Shown: positions 40,439-49,834 of the stretch, in pieces | Position numbering within the stretch: the stretch's first letter is position 1 | Layout: each line of letters opens with the position of its first letter | Assembly: GCF_004354985.1 (NCBI RefSeq) | Contig: NZ_SMSK01000003.1 | Location: 397,472 to 461,471 of the forward strand | Length of the DNA: 64,000 nucleotides | Direction of reading: 5' to 3' | From: Segetibacter sp. 3557_3 | Lineage (GTDB): Bacteria; Bacteroidota; Bacteroidia; Chitinophagales; Chitinophagaceae | Made by a program: the position numbers and the translations under genes | The notes under the pieces: model-generated | Database searches by the model: none | Told to the model about the DNA's origin: nothing | The model's input: only the letters and a program-made list of their open reading frames with translations

Positions 40439-42466
40439 TCATCGGCTCAGTCTTAGCCAAACCGACATATCACCGAAGGCACGATTGCCCCAGGCATAAT
40501 ACGGTACAAGTTTAACCGGTACTTCAACAGGATCTTTGTCGGAAACTTCTTTGTATAAGGTTCCCTTCCAGTCTTTCTGACCGATCACCTTTGCCTTGCC
40601 TTCCAATATCATAACATCACTATTGGCGATTTTAACCAGCTTAGGTTGAAAATTGGTTTTCGCAGCAATCCCAAGGTCGAATACTTTGGTGTCCTTCGGT
40701 ATGTCAACCGCTTCAAGGCAGTACACAATTGGCCCTCTTTTCACCGCCACCTGGTTGCGGGTTTCTTCAACCATAGGATTTGCTTCAATCAACGAAGCTT
40801 TCATGGGTAATACCAGCTCAACCTTGTCGCCGGCCTTCCAGGTACGCTTCACCGAGGCGTAAGTACCTGGTTCAAGACCCGTTTGAAAAGGCTTGCCATT
40901 GACCATTAGTTTAGCGCCCTTTGCCCATCCTGGTATGCGAAGCATAAACGCAAAGGATTGCGCAGGTGCCTTCTCTATATTAATTACAATATTGCCGTCC
41001 CAGGGGTAATTGGTAACCTGTGTAAGTGCAACGGGGCTGCCATCTTTAAGGTTGGTGTTTAAAGTGCTGCCACCATAAAGGTTCAGCCAAACACCTTCGT
41101 CTGAAAGACTGTAAGCGTAGTTATTTACTTCAGCAACGGTACGAACAACGTTTGGCGGGCAACAATTTGAAAGGCCGATATATGGTACCCGCTCTTTTGA
41201 CCACCGCTGTATTGTGGGTGACTCTTCGGAATACGCAAGTGGATTGGTATAAAGAAATTTGGTGCCATCGAGACTTATACCAGAAAGCACGCTGTTGTAC
41301 AACGCAAGTTCCATCACATCTGCATAACGTGCTTCGCCGGTAAGTTTAAGCATACGCCAGTTCCACAATACATTACCAATGTTTGCGCAGGTTTCATTAT
41401 GTGCCGTAAGGTTGGGTAACTGGTAGTCGCGGCCATAAGCCTGGTGTAATTTCTCAACGTTGTCGGGGTTATACGATGTACCATCATTAGATACGCCATC
41501 ATACAGTGCACCACAGCCACCGGTGATATACATCTTGTGGTTAACCACATCATCCCACATCCGGTTTAAGGTATTCAACAGCGATGTGTCGCCATTTTCG
41601 GCATAAAGATCCGCGGCACCTGCAAAAAGGTAGTTTGCCCTTACGGCATGTCCAACCACCTCTTTCATGTCGCGAAATTTGTAGCGGTCAGAGTTGTCAT
41701 CTGTTCCGGGGGCAACCCCACGAATGTCAATCAGCTTTTTGGCCAGCTCAACATACTTGGGTTCTTTCGTGGTACGATACATTTCGATGATGCCCATATA
41801 ATGCGAGGGACATATCGCGTTGCGCGCAATTTCAGGTGAAGTGTTTTGGTAGAAGTTGTAAAGGTATTCAGTAGCTTTTTTAGCCACATCCAACAGGTTG
41901 GTTTTGCCCGTTGCACGATAGTGAACACAGGCGGCGGTCATCAGGTGCCCGATATTATAAGCCTCAAAACTTAGCCGGTCGTCAAACTGCCTTTTCTTGC
42001 CGGTTTTCATTTGTTCAATGGTCGACTTGGTATAGATATAACCATCTTCACGCTGAACTTTGGCAATTGTTGCAATGGCTTTATCCATCATTTGATCAAG
42101 CTTTGGATCTTTCGTGGATGCATACAAGCTCGCCATTGCCTCAAGTGTTTTGTAGTAATCACCATCGTGAAACGATGGACCCTTGTGCGAACCCGTATCA
42201 ATGCCCGCAGCTATTTCAAAATTTTTAAAAGCATGACTGATCTTTGGATCGTTGTAGATGTTCCACATGTTTGGAACCATCGACGTTTTGCAAACTTCAA
42301 ACCGGTCAGCCCAAAAGCCTTTCGTCCATTTTACGTCCTGCATGTTTACGCTGCTAAGCCGGGCATGGGTGCTGGCCGAGGTATTTACAAGCGACTTCGT
42401 TTGGGCAAGTGCAGGCATGCACGCAAGCAAACCAACGGAAAGGGCAATCGTAGTACTTAGTTTCAT
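40439..42466 (-). CDS. GH127 beta-L-arabinofuranosidase-type hydrolase
   Basis: I chose ATG 42466, which starts a signal peptide (MKLSTTIALSVGLLACMPALAQ); ATG 42475 is an alternative. The 675-residue protein has the GH127 (alpha/alpha)6-barrel pattern, with KWTKGFWADRFEVC near the N-terminus, GDYYKTLEAMASLYA, HNETCANIGNVLWNWRM and YIGLSNCCPPNVVRTVAEV. The NETCANIG Glu and the cysteines of NETC and NCCPPN match the zinc-linked Glu and Cys that form the active site of characterised beta-L-arabinofuranosidases, in which a Cys is the nucleophile. It probably removes terminal beta-L-arabinofuranose from plant glycoproteins or pectic side chains. Confidence 0.9.
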   Translation of the reverse strand: MKLSTTIALSVGLLACMPALAQTKSLVNTSASTHARLSSVNMQDVKWTKGFWADRFEVCKTSMVPNMWNIYNDPKISHAFKNFEIAAGIDTGSHKGPSFHDGDYYKTLEAMASLYASTKDPKLDQMMDKAIATIAKVQREDGYIYTKSTIEQMKTGKKRQFDDRLSFEAYNIGHLMTAACVHYRATGKTNLLDVAKKATEYLYNFYQNTSPEIARNAICPSHYMGIIEMYRTTKEPKYVELAKKLIDIRGVAPGTDDNSDRYKFRDMKEVVGHAVRANYLFAGAADLYAENGDTSLLNTLNRMWDDVVNHKMYITGGCGALYDGVSNDGTSYNPDNVEKLHQAYGRDYQLPNLTAHNETCANIGNVLWNWRMLKLTGEARYADVMELALYNSVLSGISLDGTKFLYTNPLAYSEESPTIQRWSKERVPYIGLSNCCPPNVVRTVAEVNNYAYSLSDEGVWLNLYGGSTLNTNLKDGSPVALTQVTNYPWDGNIVINIEKAPAQSFAFMLRIPGWAKGAKLMVNGKPFQTGLEPGTYASVKRTWKAGDKVELVLPMKASLIEANPMVEETRNQVAVKRGPIVYCLEAVDIPKDTKVFDLGIAAKTNFQPKLVKIANSDVMILEGKAKVIGQKDWKGTLYKEVSDKDPVEVPVKLVPYYAWGNRAFGDMSVWLRLSR

Positions 42467-42533
42467 ATGTAACATGGTCAATAAACTTCTTTTTGGTTAC
42501 CGGCCTACCACTTGGTGGCGACTTCCTTGCCAG

Positions 42534-42593
42534 GTCCGCCCGGCCTGCCATTCGGACGGGCTCAGTTCAAAGGCAAACCATTGGGCACCTTAG
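42534..42593. repeat. GC-rich palindromic element, copy 2
   Basis: Read in the gene direction (minus strand) it gives CCCAATGGTTTGCC, TTGAACTGAGCCCG, then an inner part TCCGAATGGCAGGCCGGGC. It shares the left flank and arm with copy 1 at 16871-16928, but the inner segment is inverted relative to copy 1. It ends 68 bp upstream of the GH127 start. Confidence 0.7.
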
Positions 42594-42776
42594 TGAGCAA
42601 CCAGCAACAAGCTTCTTACTTTATTGAAAGCTGGTTAGTTTAATGGAGAAAACACCAGTTTGGGTTGTTTAGCAGGATGCCTGGTAATAATATTTAGCTG
42701 GAAACAACCACGCACCTAGCAGGGTACGAATATCCTAAACAATTTACCATAGCCGACACAAACAAATACTAAAAAG

Positions 42777-45182
42777 CTAATTTAAGTATAAGTTAAGTAC
42801 GTCCTGTTCCCGCTCTTTCGGCAGCACTTTCATCCACTCAATCTTGCCTTGTTTTAAGCTTGCTTCAACAGTGGTGTTGTATGGTGCATGTAGTTTAAAG
42901 TGAACATCCCATTCTTTAGGCCATGCAGGAAAAAGCATGATTCTTTTGCCATCGGTTTGCAGCAACATTTCCTGTAAGCCAATCATTCCTGCGCCGCCCC
43001 AGTTTTGATCGGGTGTCCAATCGTAACCCGGACCCCAAAAGGCGGGAAACCGCCTGCCGGAGTTTTTCAACTTAAGCGTATTGAGTCGAACTGCTTCTTC
43101 GGTAAGGCCAAGTCTTGCCGCAAAGATGTTATCCTGTTTCCACCCTACATGACTCTTGAATTTTACCACGTTTGTATCATACAGGTAAGTATTGCGGGCG
43201 GTGTCGAGGCCGGGCTTGCCGACACCGTAAATGCCCCACGGAAATACCGGGTAGAGCTGCGGCGACTCGGTATTGTTTATTCGTTCCCATAAACGTGCCG
43301 GCGCGATCGTTGTCTTGCCACCAAATGTTGCAAAGCTGATGGGTGGTATACGCGATAACATTGCGCTGAAATACTTGCGCTCGGTGCTATCGAGGTAACT
43401 CCCTTCAAGCGAAAGCAAACCGGTCAATACTGTTTTAAGTCCACTAACCGTAGAGCTTGGATTGTAGGCCATCTTGTATGTTTCCGCTGCGGAACCCGGA
43501 TATATTACCAGCTGTCCATTCCCATCAAGGTTTTTGCTGCCGCGGTTTTTTGCGAGGTACTGGTAGTGTTCGTCAAAAAAAAGGAGTGAACTTTTTATCA
43601 GCGAAAGGTACTGGCTAATGTCCTTGCCTCCATAACGTCGAGTCTCAAGGATCATCCAGCAAAACTCCAGTACGGTATCCCATTCGTATTCGAGCCAGGC
43701 ATTGTATTCCATTCCCCTGTCGTAATCTGCCGGGCGTTTCCAGCCATACTCCGAGGGATTTGGCAGGCCAAAGTTTTCCATTTGTTCAGAAAAAGAAGCC
43801 CCCTTGTGGCCCCAGTAAGCGGCTGTTCGAAATTCAGCATTGCGCAATATGCTGTTGTAAAAGTCGAACTGCGGTTTCATGAGGTCGAGGTCCCCACTCT
43901 TAAGCATCGGAAAATAAACCAGCCGTTGATTTTGCGCGGTAAATGTTCCACCACCCCATGTTCTGTAATCTGGTGTAAAAGCCAATGCTGAATCTGTTTG
44001 AGCGGGGTCGTAGGTGAACAATCCACCGTTCGACTTTGTGGGGTAAGAACCCGTAAGATTACAACCAAGCATATAGCGCATCAGCTGGTAGTTCCGTCCA
44101 ACCTGCCATGCAGCCGACGAGTCGGCACGCTCTCCCGGTTGAATAAAAATAAAGCTGCGGTTCCAGAAGTTTTGCCACCAATTTATACTTTGCTTGGATG
44201 CCGTTGCTGCTGTTTTGTTGGCCTGTTTAATCAAAGAGTCAAGGCCCTGTTTCCACATCTGTTGACCAGGTGCCTGCGCGGTATGCAGGTAAACAGTAAG
44301 CTCATGTGTACGGCTTGCCCGTGAACTTTGAAGACTCCAGCCTTTGAAGTCGGTATCGAGGTATTTGCCTTCTGCAATACCGGCGGGCTTCATGCCGCGG
44401 CCTTCTATGCGGCCGCCTATAGTAAGGTCGCGAAGCGGGTTAAACAGGCGGTGGCTAATGCTGTCCAGCCCTTGTTGTTTCACAGTAACGTTGAAGATCG
44501 ATTGGGGCCTGTTGCGATGGTAGAATTCAATGCCATTAGCTATAAAGTTAATGCTGTCCTTGTAAGTAATTATTTCACCCTGGGGTGCCCATTTATAGGA
44601 AGTGCCATTGTTAGCCCTGCCTTTAACTGGTCTGTCGCGATAACGCCAGCTTTCAAAAGTCGCCCTTGCCTGTACTGGCCGGCTGCTGTTTACAGCAACA
44701 TGAATGACCGGCTTAAATACATCAACCCATAAAGTGACTTCGGTACGAAGTGCATTGTCGTTACCGGAAATCTTCACGCGACCATCCTGCAAGGTGAGCT
44801 CCTGCCTGAAATCTTTACTAAATGGATTTGGCGAAAGGCTGAGCCGCACACGACCATGTTTTAGCAAGGTATTATGCTCATCAAATGATCCGCTTCTGCC
44901 GATGTAAAAAAGAATGTCGCCATTTTCCGTCCATACGTTTAAGCCCACGTCGCCACCACCACATGGCATCGACGATCCTGAGTTGCTGCTCTGACTTGTC
45001 CATGCAATATTATTGTTGGCAATACCCACCGGTTGTGCCGATAAATTTGAAGCGCAAAAAAAAGCGAGCAACACTATAAGGGCTGGGCGGCAGCCATGGC
45101 GGTGCTTCGGCGAAAATGCTATAGCGACAGGGGTTGCCAGTAAACAAAGAAAGTTGATTGAACCAAAGACCAGCGATGCCAT
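42777..45182 (-). CDS. DUF5703-domain protein with six-hairpin glycosidase-like barrel
   Basis: This is a large secreted protein of about 800 residues. After the signal region (CRPALIVLLAFFCASNLSAQ) it reads NNNIAWTSQSSNSGSSMPCG, then GDVGLNVWTENGDILFYIGRSGSFDEHNTLLKHGRVRL, the DUF5703 N-terminal pattern. The second half has (alpha/alpha)6-barrel features (RYMLGCNLTG, WGHKGASFSEQMENFG, WLEYEWDTVLEFCWMILETRRYGG, PAFWGPGYDWTPDQNWGG), similar to GH65/GH95-type hydrolases. It is probably a glycoside hydrolase, but the activity is unknown. The start is uncertain: ATG 45182 gives two hydrophobic stretches before SAQ, ATG 45245 adds 21 residues, and the frame is open to a TTG at 45260. Confidence 0.78.
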   Translation of the reverse strand: MASLVFGSINFLCLLATPVAIAFSPKHRHGCRPALIVLLAFFCASNLSAQPVGIANNNIAWTSQSSNSGSSMPCGGGDVGLNVWTENGDILFYIGRSGSFDEHNTLLKHGRVRLSLSPNPFSKDFRQELTLQDGRVKISGNDNALRTEVTLWVDVFKPVIHVAVNSSRPVQARATFESWRYRDRPVKGRANNGTSYKWAPQGEIITYKDSINFIANGIEFYHRNRPQSIFNVTVKQQGLDSISHRLFNPLRDLTIGGRIEGRGMKPAGIAEGKYLDTDFKGWSLQSSRASRTHELTVYLHTAQAPGQQMWKQGLDSLIKQANKTAATASKQSINWWQNFWNRSFIFIQPGERADSSAAWQVGRNYQLMRYMLGCNLTGSYPTKSNGGLFTYDPAQTDSALAFTPDYRTWGGGTFTAQNQRLVYFPMLKSGDLDLMKPQFDFYNSILRNAEFRTAAYWGHKGASFSEQMENFGLPNPSEYGWKRPADYDRGMEYNAWLEYEWDTVLEFCWMILETRRYGGKDISQYLSLIKSSLLFFDEHYQYLAKNRGSKNLDGNGQLVIYPGSAAETYKMAYNPSSTVSGLKTVLTGLLSLEGSYLDSTERKYFSAMLSRIPPISFATFGGKTTIAPARLWERINNTESPQLYPVFPWGIYGVGKPGLDTARNTYLYDTNVVKFKSHVGWKQDNIFAARLGLTEEAVRLNTLKLKNSGRRFPAFWGPGYDWTPDQNWGGAGMIGLQEMLLQTDGKRIMLFPAWPKEWDVHFKLHAPYNTTVEASLKQGKIEWMKVLPKEREQDVLNLYLN

Positions 45183-45245
45183 GGAAAACTGCCTTTGAAC
45201 CGAGCGTGGCAACGATGTGCCACATTGGTCCATCGCTGGTACCAT

Positions 45246-45562
45246 AAAAAAAATCTTCAAGATCGGTAGCTTTTTTATGAACGGATCGTTGTGAGTCGTA
45301 TGTTATGATAAACTGAATAATAGGGTGTTCGGGAGTTGGATTAGCACACTAAGCCAAATGCCGAATTTAGCTCAAACGGTTACCGGCTGTAAAGTAAAGC
45401 AAATATCGTTTTTGGCACTTGTGAAAAGATTGCATTTCGTAGATGTACAACAAGCGTTAACTGCCTGAAAGTAATCCTGCGAAGGGATTGAAACACCGGG
45501 TGGGTAGAAGCGAAACAGGGGTAAGTCAAGTAGAATCGCCATACAGCAGCCTGTGTACTGGT
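45246..45562. other. Intergenic region, no element recognised
   Basis: No gene or repeat is seen. A single GGGATTGAAACACC-like string at 45484-45497 recalls CRISPR-repeat ends but occurs once only. Confidence 0.5.
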
Positions 45563-46597
45563 TTACAGATGGAGATTAAAATCAAGTTCAACGTCTGTTT
45601 CGGCAAAAGCAACGCAGGTTAATACCAGGCCTTTCCGCAGGTCCCTTTCGGTGAGCACCTCGTTGATACTCATTTTTACGCGGCCGGTTTTGCAGATCGC
45701 TGCACAGGTACTACACCTGCCCCCACGGCAACTGTAGGGTAATACAACCCCATGCATTAGTGCTGCCTGTAAAATGTTTTGGGGGTATGCGACAGGAAAC
45801 CTGAAGTACTCATTTTTCAGGTGCACACCAACCGTCTTTGGCGTTACATCGGTCATCAATGGTGGGGGCGGTACTGCACTTACGGTAAAGTTCTCGCGGC
45901 TTACCTGGTCATCAACATAGCCTATGAAGCGAAGGGTAATATAAACCATTTGCATAAACGCTATTGGCCCGCAAAGGTAGAAGTGCACCGGGGTGGTGCC
46001 GGCGTATTGCTGCAACAACTGCTCAACAACCCAATTGTTCAGCCTACGCGGAGCGATAGCTTCATTCAATGGCTGGCTGAAAAGTTCGACAAGCGTGAAG
46101 CGATTTGGATACTGCTGCTTTAGCAAAAGCAATTCGTTCCGGAACATGCTTCTATGTTCGTCGGTGTTTTGGTTCACCAATGTAACCTTTGAATGGTGGT
46201 GATGAAGGACTGATTTGATTAGTGAAAAAATTGGGGTTATACCAGTGCCCGCTGCTATGAAAAACTGGTGAGCCGTGCCTGTTTCCTCAAGCACAAACCG
46301 GCCACCGGGAGGAAGCACATCCAGGACGTCACCCTCCTGTGCATGGTCGAATAGGTGCCTGCTGATGTAACCGTTTTGTATACGCTTGATGGTGACAAAC
46401 GGAACCGGGTCGATACCGGGGGTTGAGCTGAAAGAGTAAGAACGGCGTACCTCTTTGCCATCGATCTCGAGCATGAACGTGATGAACTGACCGGCTTTGT
46501 AGGTTAGCGCACCCGTAAGTGGCTCAAGGTAAAATGATTTGCTGTCGCCTGTATTTTGCTTGATTGCTGTAATACGTACTTGGAGGTCTTCTATCAA
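45563..46597 (-). CDS. Flavin reductase with C-terminal plant-type 2Fe-2S domain (PaaE/Hmp-like)
   Basis: This 344-residue protein appears to start at TTG 46597, since no upstream ATG is in frame before a stop. Residues 1-105 form the FAD-binding domain with RRSYSFSS (the RxYS flavin motif). Residues 108-235 form the NAD(P)H-binding domain with FIAAGTGITPIFSLIKSVL and FYLCGPIAFMQMV. Residues about 255-344 form a plant-type ferredoxin domain with CRGGRCSTC and a distant LTC, giving the four cluster cysteines. It transfers electrons from NAD(P)H to an oxygenase or other acceptor. No partner oxygenase is adjacent, so its physiological acceptor is unknown. Confidence 0.88.
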   Translation of the reverse strand: MIEDLQVRITAIKQNTGDSKSFYLEPLTGALTYKAGQFITFMLEIDGKEVRRSYSFSSTPGIDPVPFVTIKRIQNGYISRHLFDHAQEGDVLDVLPPGGRFVLEETGTAHQFFIAAGTGITPIFSLIKSVLHHHHSKVTLVNQNTDEHRSMFRNELLLLKQQYPNRFTLVELFSQPLNEAIAPRRLNNWVVEQLLQQYAGTTPVHFYLCGPIAFMQMVYITLRFIGYVDDQVSRENFTVSAVPPPPLMTDVTPKTVGVHLKNEYFRFPVAYPQNILQAALMHGVVLPYSCRGGRCSTCAAICKTGRVKMSINEVLTERDLRKGLVLTCVAFAETDVELDFNLHL

Positions 46598-46771
46598 GGG
46601 TTGGTCAGTTTGTAAATCGTAGAAAAAAATGTATCGCTAGCCTCAGATAAGTGAGCCAGTTTATGACGGTCTTGCATGTGATTTGATTTTTTAACGTGGC
46701 TTCGCACTACACGAGTGTAAACCACATTTCTCTAACAAACTTAAGCAGCGATGGCTGTTGCCGGGCTCAAG

Positions 46772-47266
46772 CTAGAACAGGGTTTGAACCCCGTTGGCGA
46801 TTTTGTTTTCATGACTTAACAGCCACTTCTTTCGCCATAAGCCACCTGCATAACCCACGAGCCCACGATCGGTGCCAATTACCCGATGGCAAGGAACAAC
46901 GATACAAAGCTGGTTTTTACCATTCGTGGAGGCAGCAGCCCTGATCGCTTTTGGGTCACCCAGCTTTTTGGCCAGATCCATATAGCTGATTGTTTTTCCA
47001 AACTGGATGCCGATGAGTTCGTTCCAAACACGCGATTGAAACACCGTCCCGTTTTGGTGAACGGCGATATCAAAAAAACGACGTTCGCCGTTAAAGTATT
47101 CAATCAACTGCTCAACTGCAGCGGCGAGCAATGGTGTAATTTCGGAAGCAGGCTCAAGGTTGGTTTCGTCGTCGATGAAAGTGATCTCCGTGATGTATTG
47201 CGTAGTGGCGCATATTTTTAAAATGCCCAGTGGCGACCTGTAATAAGTATGGTAAACGTCGTTCAT
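46772..47266 (-). CDS. ogt: Methylated-DNA-protein-cysteine methyltransferase (Ogt type)
   Basis: This 164-residue protein repairs O6-methylguanine by transferring the methyl group to its own cysteine. The active-site motif VPCHRVIG is present with Cys126, preceded by the helix-turn-helix recognition region (GKTISYMDLAKKLGDPKAIRAAASTNGKN) that includes the Asn hinge. There is no Ada-type N-terminal regulatory domain, so it is a stand-alone repair enzyme. Its ATG overlaps the TAA stop of the CsaA-like gene by one base (TAATG), which suggests translational coupling. Confidence 0.93.
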   Translation of the reverse strand: MNDVYHTYYRSPLGILKICATTQYITEITFIDDETNLEPASEITPLLAAAVEQLIEYFNGERRFFDIAVHQNGTVFQSRVWNELIGIQFGKTISYMDLAKKLGDPKAIRAAASTNGKNQLCIVVPCHRVIGTDRGLVGYAGGLWRKKWLLSHENKIANGVQTLF

Positions 47267-47595
47267 TATCCCACTTTTTGCCCGTTTGATACAGGCTTGC
47301 CCGGTGCCAATAAAATTACATCATTAACTTCATCGTATACACCCAGCACAAGGCATTCGCTGAAGAAGTTGGCAATTTGTTTAGGTGGAAAATTTACTAC
47401 TGCAACAACCTGCCTGCCGGTAAGCTCTTCGGGAAGGTAGTGTTTGGTTATTTGTGCCGACGACCGTTTTATGCCGAGTGGGCCAAAGTCAATCACGAGT
47501 TGGTAAGACGGCTTCTTTGCTTTTTCAAACATTTTTGCTTCGAGGATCGTACCGGTACGCATATCAACCTTTTCAAAATCTTCCCATGTTAACAT
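47266..47595 (-). CDS. CsaA-like tRNA-binding-domain protein
   Basis: This 109-residue protein consists only of a tRNA-binding OB-fold: FEKVDMRTGTILEAKMFEKAKKPSYQLVIDFG, RSSAQITKHYLPEELTGRQVVAVVNFPPKQIANFFSECLVLGV, PGKPVSNGQKVG. This matches the stand-alone CsaA proteins, reported as secretion-related chaperones, and the C-terminal domain of methionyl-tRNA synthetase. I hold back a firm gene symbol. It is cytoplasmic and lies immediately upstream of ogt, with a one-base overlap. Confidence 0.88.
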   Translation of the reverse strand: MLTWEDFEKVDMRTGTILEAKMFEKAKKPSYQLVIDFGPLGIKRSSAQITKHYLPEELTGRQVVAVVNFPPKQIANFFSECLVLGVYDEVNDVILLAPGKPVSNGQKVG

Positions 47596-47632
47596 AAACG
47601 ATTAATTTTATCCAAACTTAAAAATAATCATT

Positions 47633-48043
47633 ATGAAAAGACAAGCAACTGCTGTATGGAATGGTTCAGGCAAAGAAGGAAGTGGCCACCTGACCAGTCA
47701 AAGTTCAGTTCTTAAAGAGACGCAATATTCGTATAAATCAAGATTTGAACAGGGTGTGGGAACCAATCCCGAAGAACTAATGGCTGCTGCCCATGCAGGT
47801 TGTTTTACCATGAAGCTCAGCTTCGTACTCGGAGCTGCAGGCTTTACTCCTGAAAACATTGAAACCAATTGTGCAATCAGTCTTGAAGATGGTGTTATCA
47901 CCAGCTCACACCTGACTGTTAAAGCAAAGGTGCCTGGCATTACGCCTGAGCAGTTCCAGGCCAGCGCAGATGATGCAAAAGCAAATTGCCCGGTAAGCAA
48001 AGCTTATAATATGGAGATTACCATGGAAGCATCGCTAGCATAA
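47633..48043 (+). CDS. OsmC/Ohr-family peroxiredoxin-like protein
   Basis: This 136-residue protein begins MKRQATAVWNGSGKEGSGHLTSQSS, typical of OsmC. The two redox cysteines are Cys57 in AAHAGCFTMKLS and the Cys in ANCPVSKAY near residue 120. OsmC family members reduce organic or fatty-acid hydroperoxides. The gene stands alone on the plus strand between minus-strand genes and ends at a strong terminator. The specific substrate is not assignable. Confidence 0.92.
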   Translation: MKRQATAVWNGSGKEGSGHLTSQSSVLKETQYSYKSRFEQGVGTNPEELMAAAHAGCFTMKLSFVLGAAGFTPENIETNCAISLEDGVITSSHLTVKAKVPGITPEQFQASADDAKANCPVSKAYNMEITMEASLA

Positions 48044-48100
48044 ACAACAAAGTGCTATACCGTTTATTTACGGATGAAAAATCCTCAATAGTTTTTAATA

Positions 48101-48130
48101 AAGAAGCCACCGTTTTCGCGGTGGCTTCTT
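48101..48130. terminator. Bidirectional intrinsic terminator
   Basis: A perfect 12-bp stem has arms AAGAAGCCACCG (48101-48112) and CGGTGGCTTCTT (48119-48130) with a six-base loop. It lies between the convergent OsmC gene and the following minus-strand membrane gene, and AT-rich flanks occur on both sides. Confidence 0.85.
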
Positions 48131-48138
48131 CGTAAAAA

Positions 48139-48471
48139 TTAGTTTACGAACGTTAATGTTTTCTGGTACAAATCGCCCAAAAATGGAACGGGCTTTTCTT
48201 CACCATTTACTGCGGCAACAAGGCCAAGTATCCAAAATACCATTAAAACAATAGCTAATAATGGGATGAAGAAAGCAGCAAGCGGAAATATAAAGAAAAG
48301 GCTAAACTGGAGAATATATAAGGCCATTCCCGTGAGAAACAGGCCAAGTGTTTGCCGCAGATGAAAGCGGGCAAGTGAACTTTTTACTGCCGAACTGTTG
48401 TAATTGACAAGGGCAACGATCCAGCCTATAATGGTGATGTAGCTTAGCCAGGCAATGGTTTTTTGATCCAT
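48139..48471 (-). CDS. DUF4870-like small membrane protein
   Basis: This 110-residue protein has about three hydrophobic segments: IAWLSYITIIGWIVALV, LGLFLTGMALYILQFSLFFIF and FFIPLLAIVLMVFWILGLVAAV, with an ARFHLRQTLGLFL linker. The layout (short N-terminal helix, FHLRQ, then two helices and NGEEKPVPFLGDLYQK) matches the DUF4870/Tic20-like family of small Bacteroidota membrane proteins. The function is unknown. It is followed on the same strand by the convergent terminator. Confidence 0.75.
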   Translation of the reverse strand: MDQKTIAWLSYITIIGWIVALVNYNSSAVKSSLARFHLRQTLGLFLTGMALYILQFSLFFIFPLAAFFIPLLAIVLMVFWILGLVAAVNGEEKPVPFLGDLYQKTLTFVN

Positions 48472-48556
48472 GATATATGATTTAAAGGTTTAGAGGTTAC
48501 CGTTAAGATAATAACCCGTTCCGATAAATCAAAGAAGGCTGGAAAAGCCTTTACCG

Positions 48557-49429
48557 CTATTCATCAAGCAACTTGCTAAGTTCCATCAGCTCATCGTACT
48601 TGTACTGATTCTTTGGATTAGCAAAACACTTGGCCAGCTCCTCAAGTTGTGTTTGTATGATTCGCTTGTGCGACATCGGTTTGAAGTAGAAGGGTACAGG
48701 AGGAACAGATATACGCTTAAAATAAGACTCGATATCCTTATGCGTAAAGATCTGGCCGCTTATCGCATCAATGTAAAAGTGAATTTTTTCCTGTGGATTA
48801 CTGTTTTTGTCGTGTTGGTCAAAGTCGTTGTGAAAGAAGGCAAGGATAAATTGTTTGGGAATATTGATAGCCTTCACATTTATGTCGAGCAATTCGCATA
48901 ACAACAGGTACAGGATACCATTGCTTAGCGCATTACCTTTTTTACTTTCGATTACCTTATGTATAAAAAAGTCGTCAGGATTTTTGTAGCCAACTTCCAC
49001 CCCTTTAAGGTTATAGTAGTTGTAAACAATACTTGAGATGACGTTTGCCTGTTCGAGCGAGGTTAGGAAACTGTTCAACTCAAGCCACACATTCCGACGT
49101 ATTCTTTCAAGTTCCTGCAGCACCGGGGCGGTCGCAAGTTCGGGATATTGAAATTTAGCTACCAGCAAAGAACCGAAAAGCAAGTCGTGATAGGGATTGT
49201 TCTTCCATTGCGTAAAGTCGTTCTGCAGGTCGTTATAATGGAGTTTATGTATCAGCATTTCTATCCGCTCCTGTACCTCTTCACTTGGCGTGTTTTCCCA
49301 AAGGTTCTCCAGGTTAGGAATGATACCTCGGCCATAGTCGACAATACGGTTTGAAACCGTACTGAATACCTCCTGGTCGGGGTCGTCAATCAATGTAAAT
49401 AAAGCTGATATTTCTCTTGTTTCCTGCAT
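48557..49429 (-). CDS. SirB1-family transglutaminase-like protein
   Basis: This 290-residue cytoplasmic protein has an N-terminal helical region and a transglutaminase-core-2 (SirB1-like) domain: VISSIVYNYYNLKGVEVGYKNPDDFFIHKVIESKKGNALSNGILYLLLCELLDI, then INIPKQFILAFF and IHFYIDAISGQIFTHKDI. The usual catalytic Cys of transglutaminases, expected in a KGxCxG-like site, is replaced here by GNALSNGI, so it may be non-enzymatic, as SirB1 proteins generally are. No TPR domain is obvious at the C-terminus. The role is unknown. Confidence 0.75.
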   Translation of the reverse strand: MQETREISALFTLIDDPDQEVFSTVSNRIVDYGRGIIPNLENLWENTPSEEVQERIEMLIHKLHYNDLQNDFTQWKNNPYHDLLFGSLLVAKFQYPELATAPVLQELERIRRNVWLELNSFLTSLEQANVISSIVYNYYNLKGVEVGYKNPDDFFIHKVIESKKGNALSNGILYLLLCELLDINVKAINIPKQFILAFFHNDFDQHDKNSNPQEKIHFYIDAISGQIFTHKDIESYFKRISVPPVPFYFKPMSHKRIIQTQLEELAKCFANPKNQYKYDELMELSKLLDE

Positions 49430-49834
49430 AAAGATGAGCGTAGTAGTTCTGTTTTCGATTTACTATTTACCGTTGTCAATAATCTTAGCCCGTACTTCAA
49501 ACTAAGTTAATGTTTGCTAAAAGTCAAAGAAGAAGTTATTCTATTGATGTGGATTTCTTTACTAACGATGCATGGTTGTCAGGAAATCGTAAGCTGCAAA
49601 TCCGGAAGCTAAACTCACTTACACCTTAGCAAAAAGTTTACCATTTAGTGTCAAAACCTAGGTAACAAACTCAAGGCGCAGAGAAAGCGTTTAGTGCTGG
49701 TTCACCGAAAGTAAACTAAGGGCTGATTGAGAAGAGCAAGGTATTGCGGGTGGTAGTAAATAGCAGGGGGGTAGGGGGTTTGTTCACATCAGTCCACAAG
49801 GTATTGCAACGTGAATAGAAAGGGTCCGGACCAG
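49430..49834. other. Intergenic region, no element recognised
   Basis: This 405-bp AT-rich space lies between plsX and the SirB1-like gene. I see no gene, tRNA or 7-bp repeat. It should contain the promoter of the SirB1-like gene. Confidence 0.45.

Noticed and set aside
42011..42460. 149-residue open frame on the plus strand
   Set aside because: It lies antisense inside the well-supported GH127 gene and has no family features.
45484..45497. GGATTGAAACACC string like a CRISPR-repeat end
   Set aside because: It occurs once, with no spacer-repeat pattern nearby and no cas genes.
46772..46800. tRNA T-arm-like sequence (GGGGTTCAAACCC on the minus strand)
   Set aside because: It is the coding end of ogt (ANGVQTLF then stop), and no acceptor, D or anticodon arm can be formed around it.
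46886..47221. 111-residue open frame on the plus strand
   Set aside because: It is antisense to ogt, whose active-site motif is clear.
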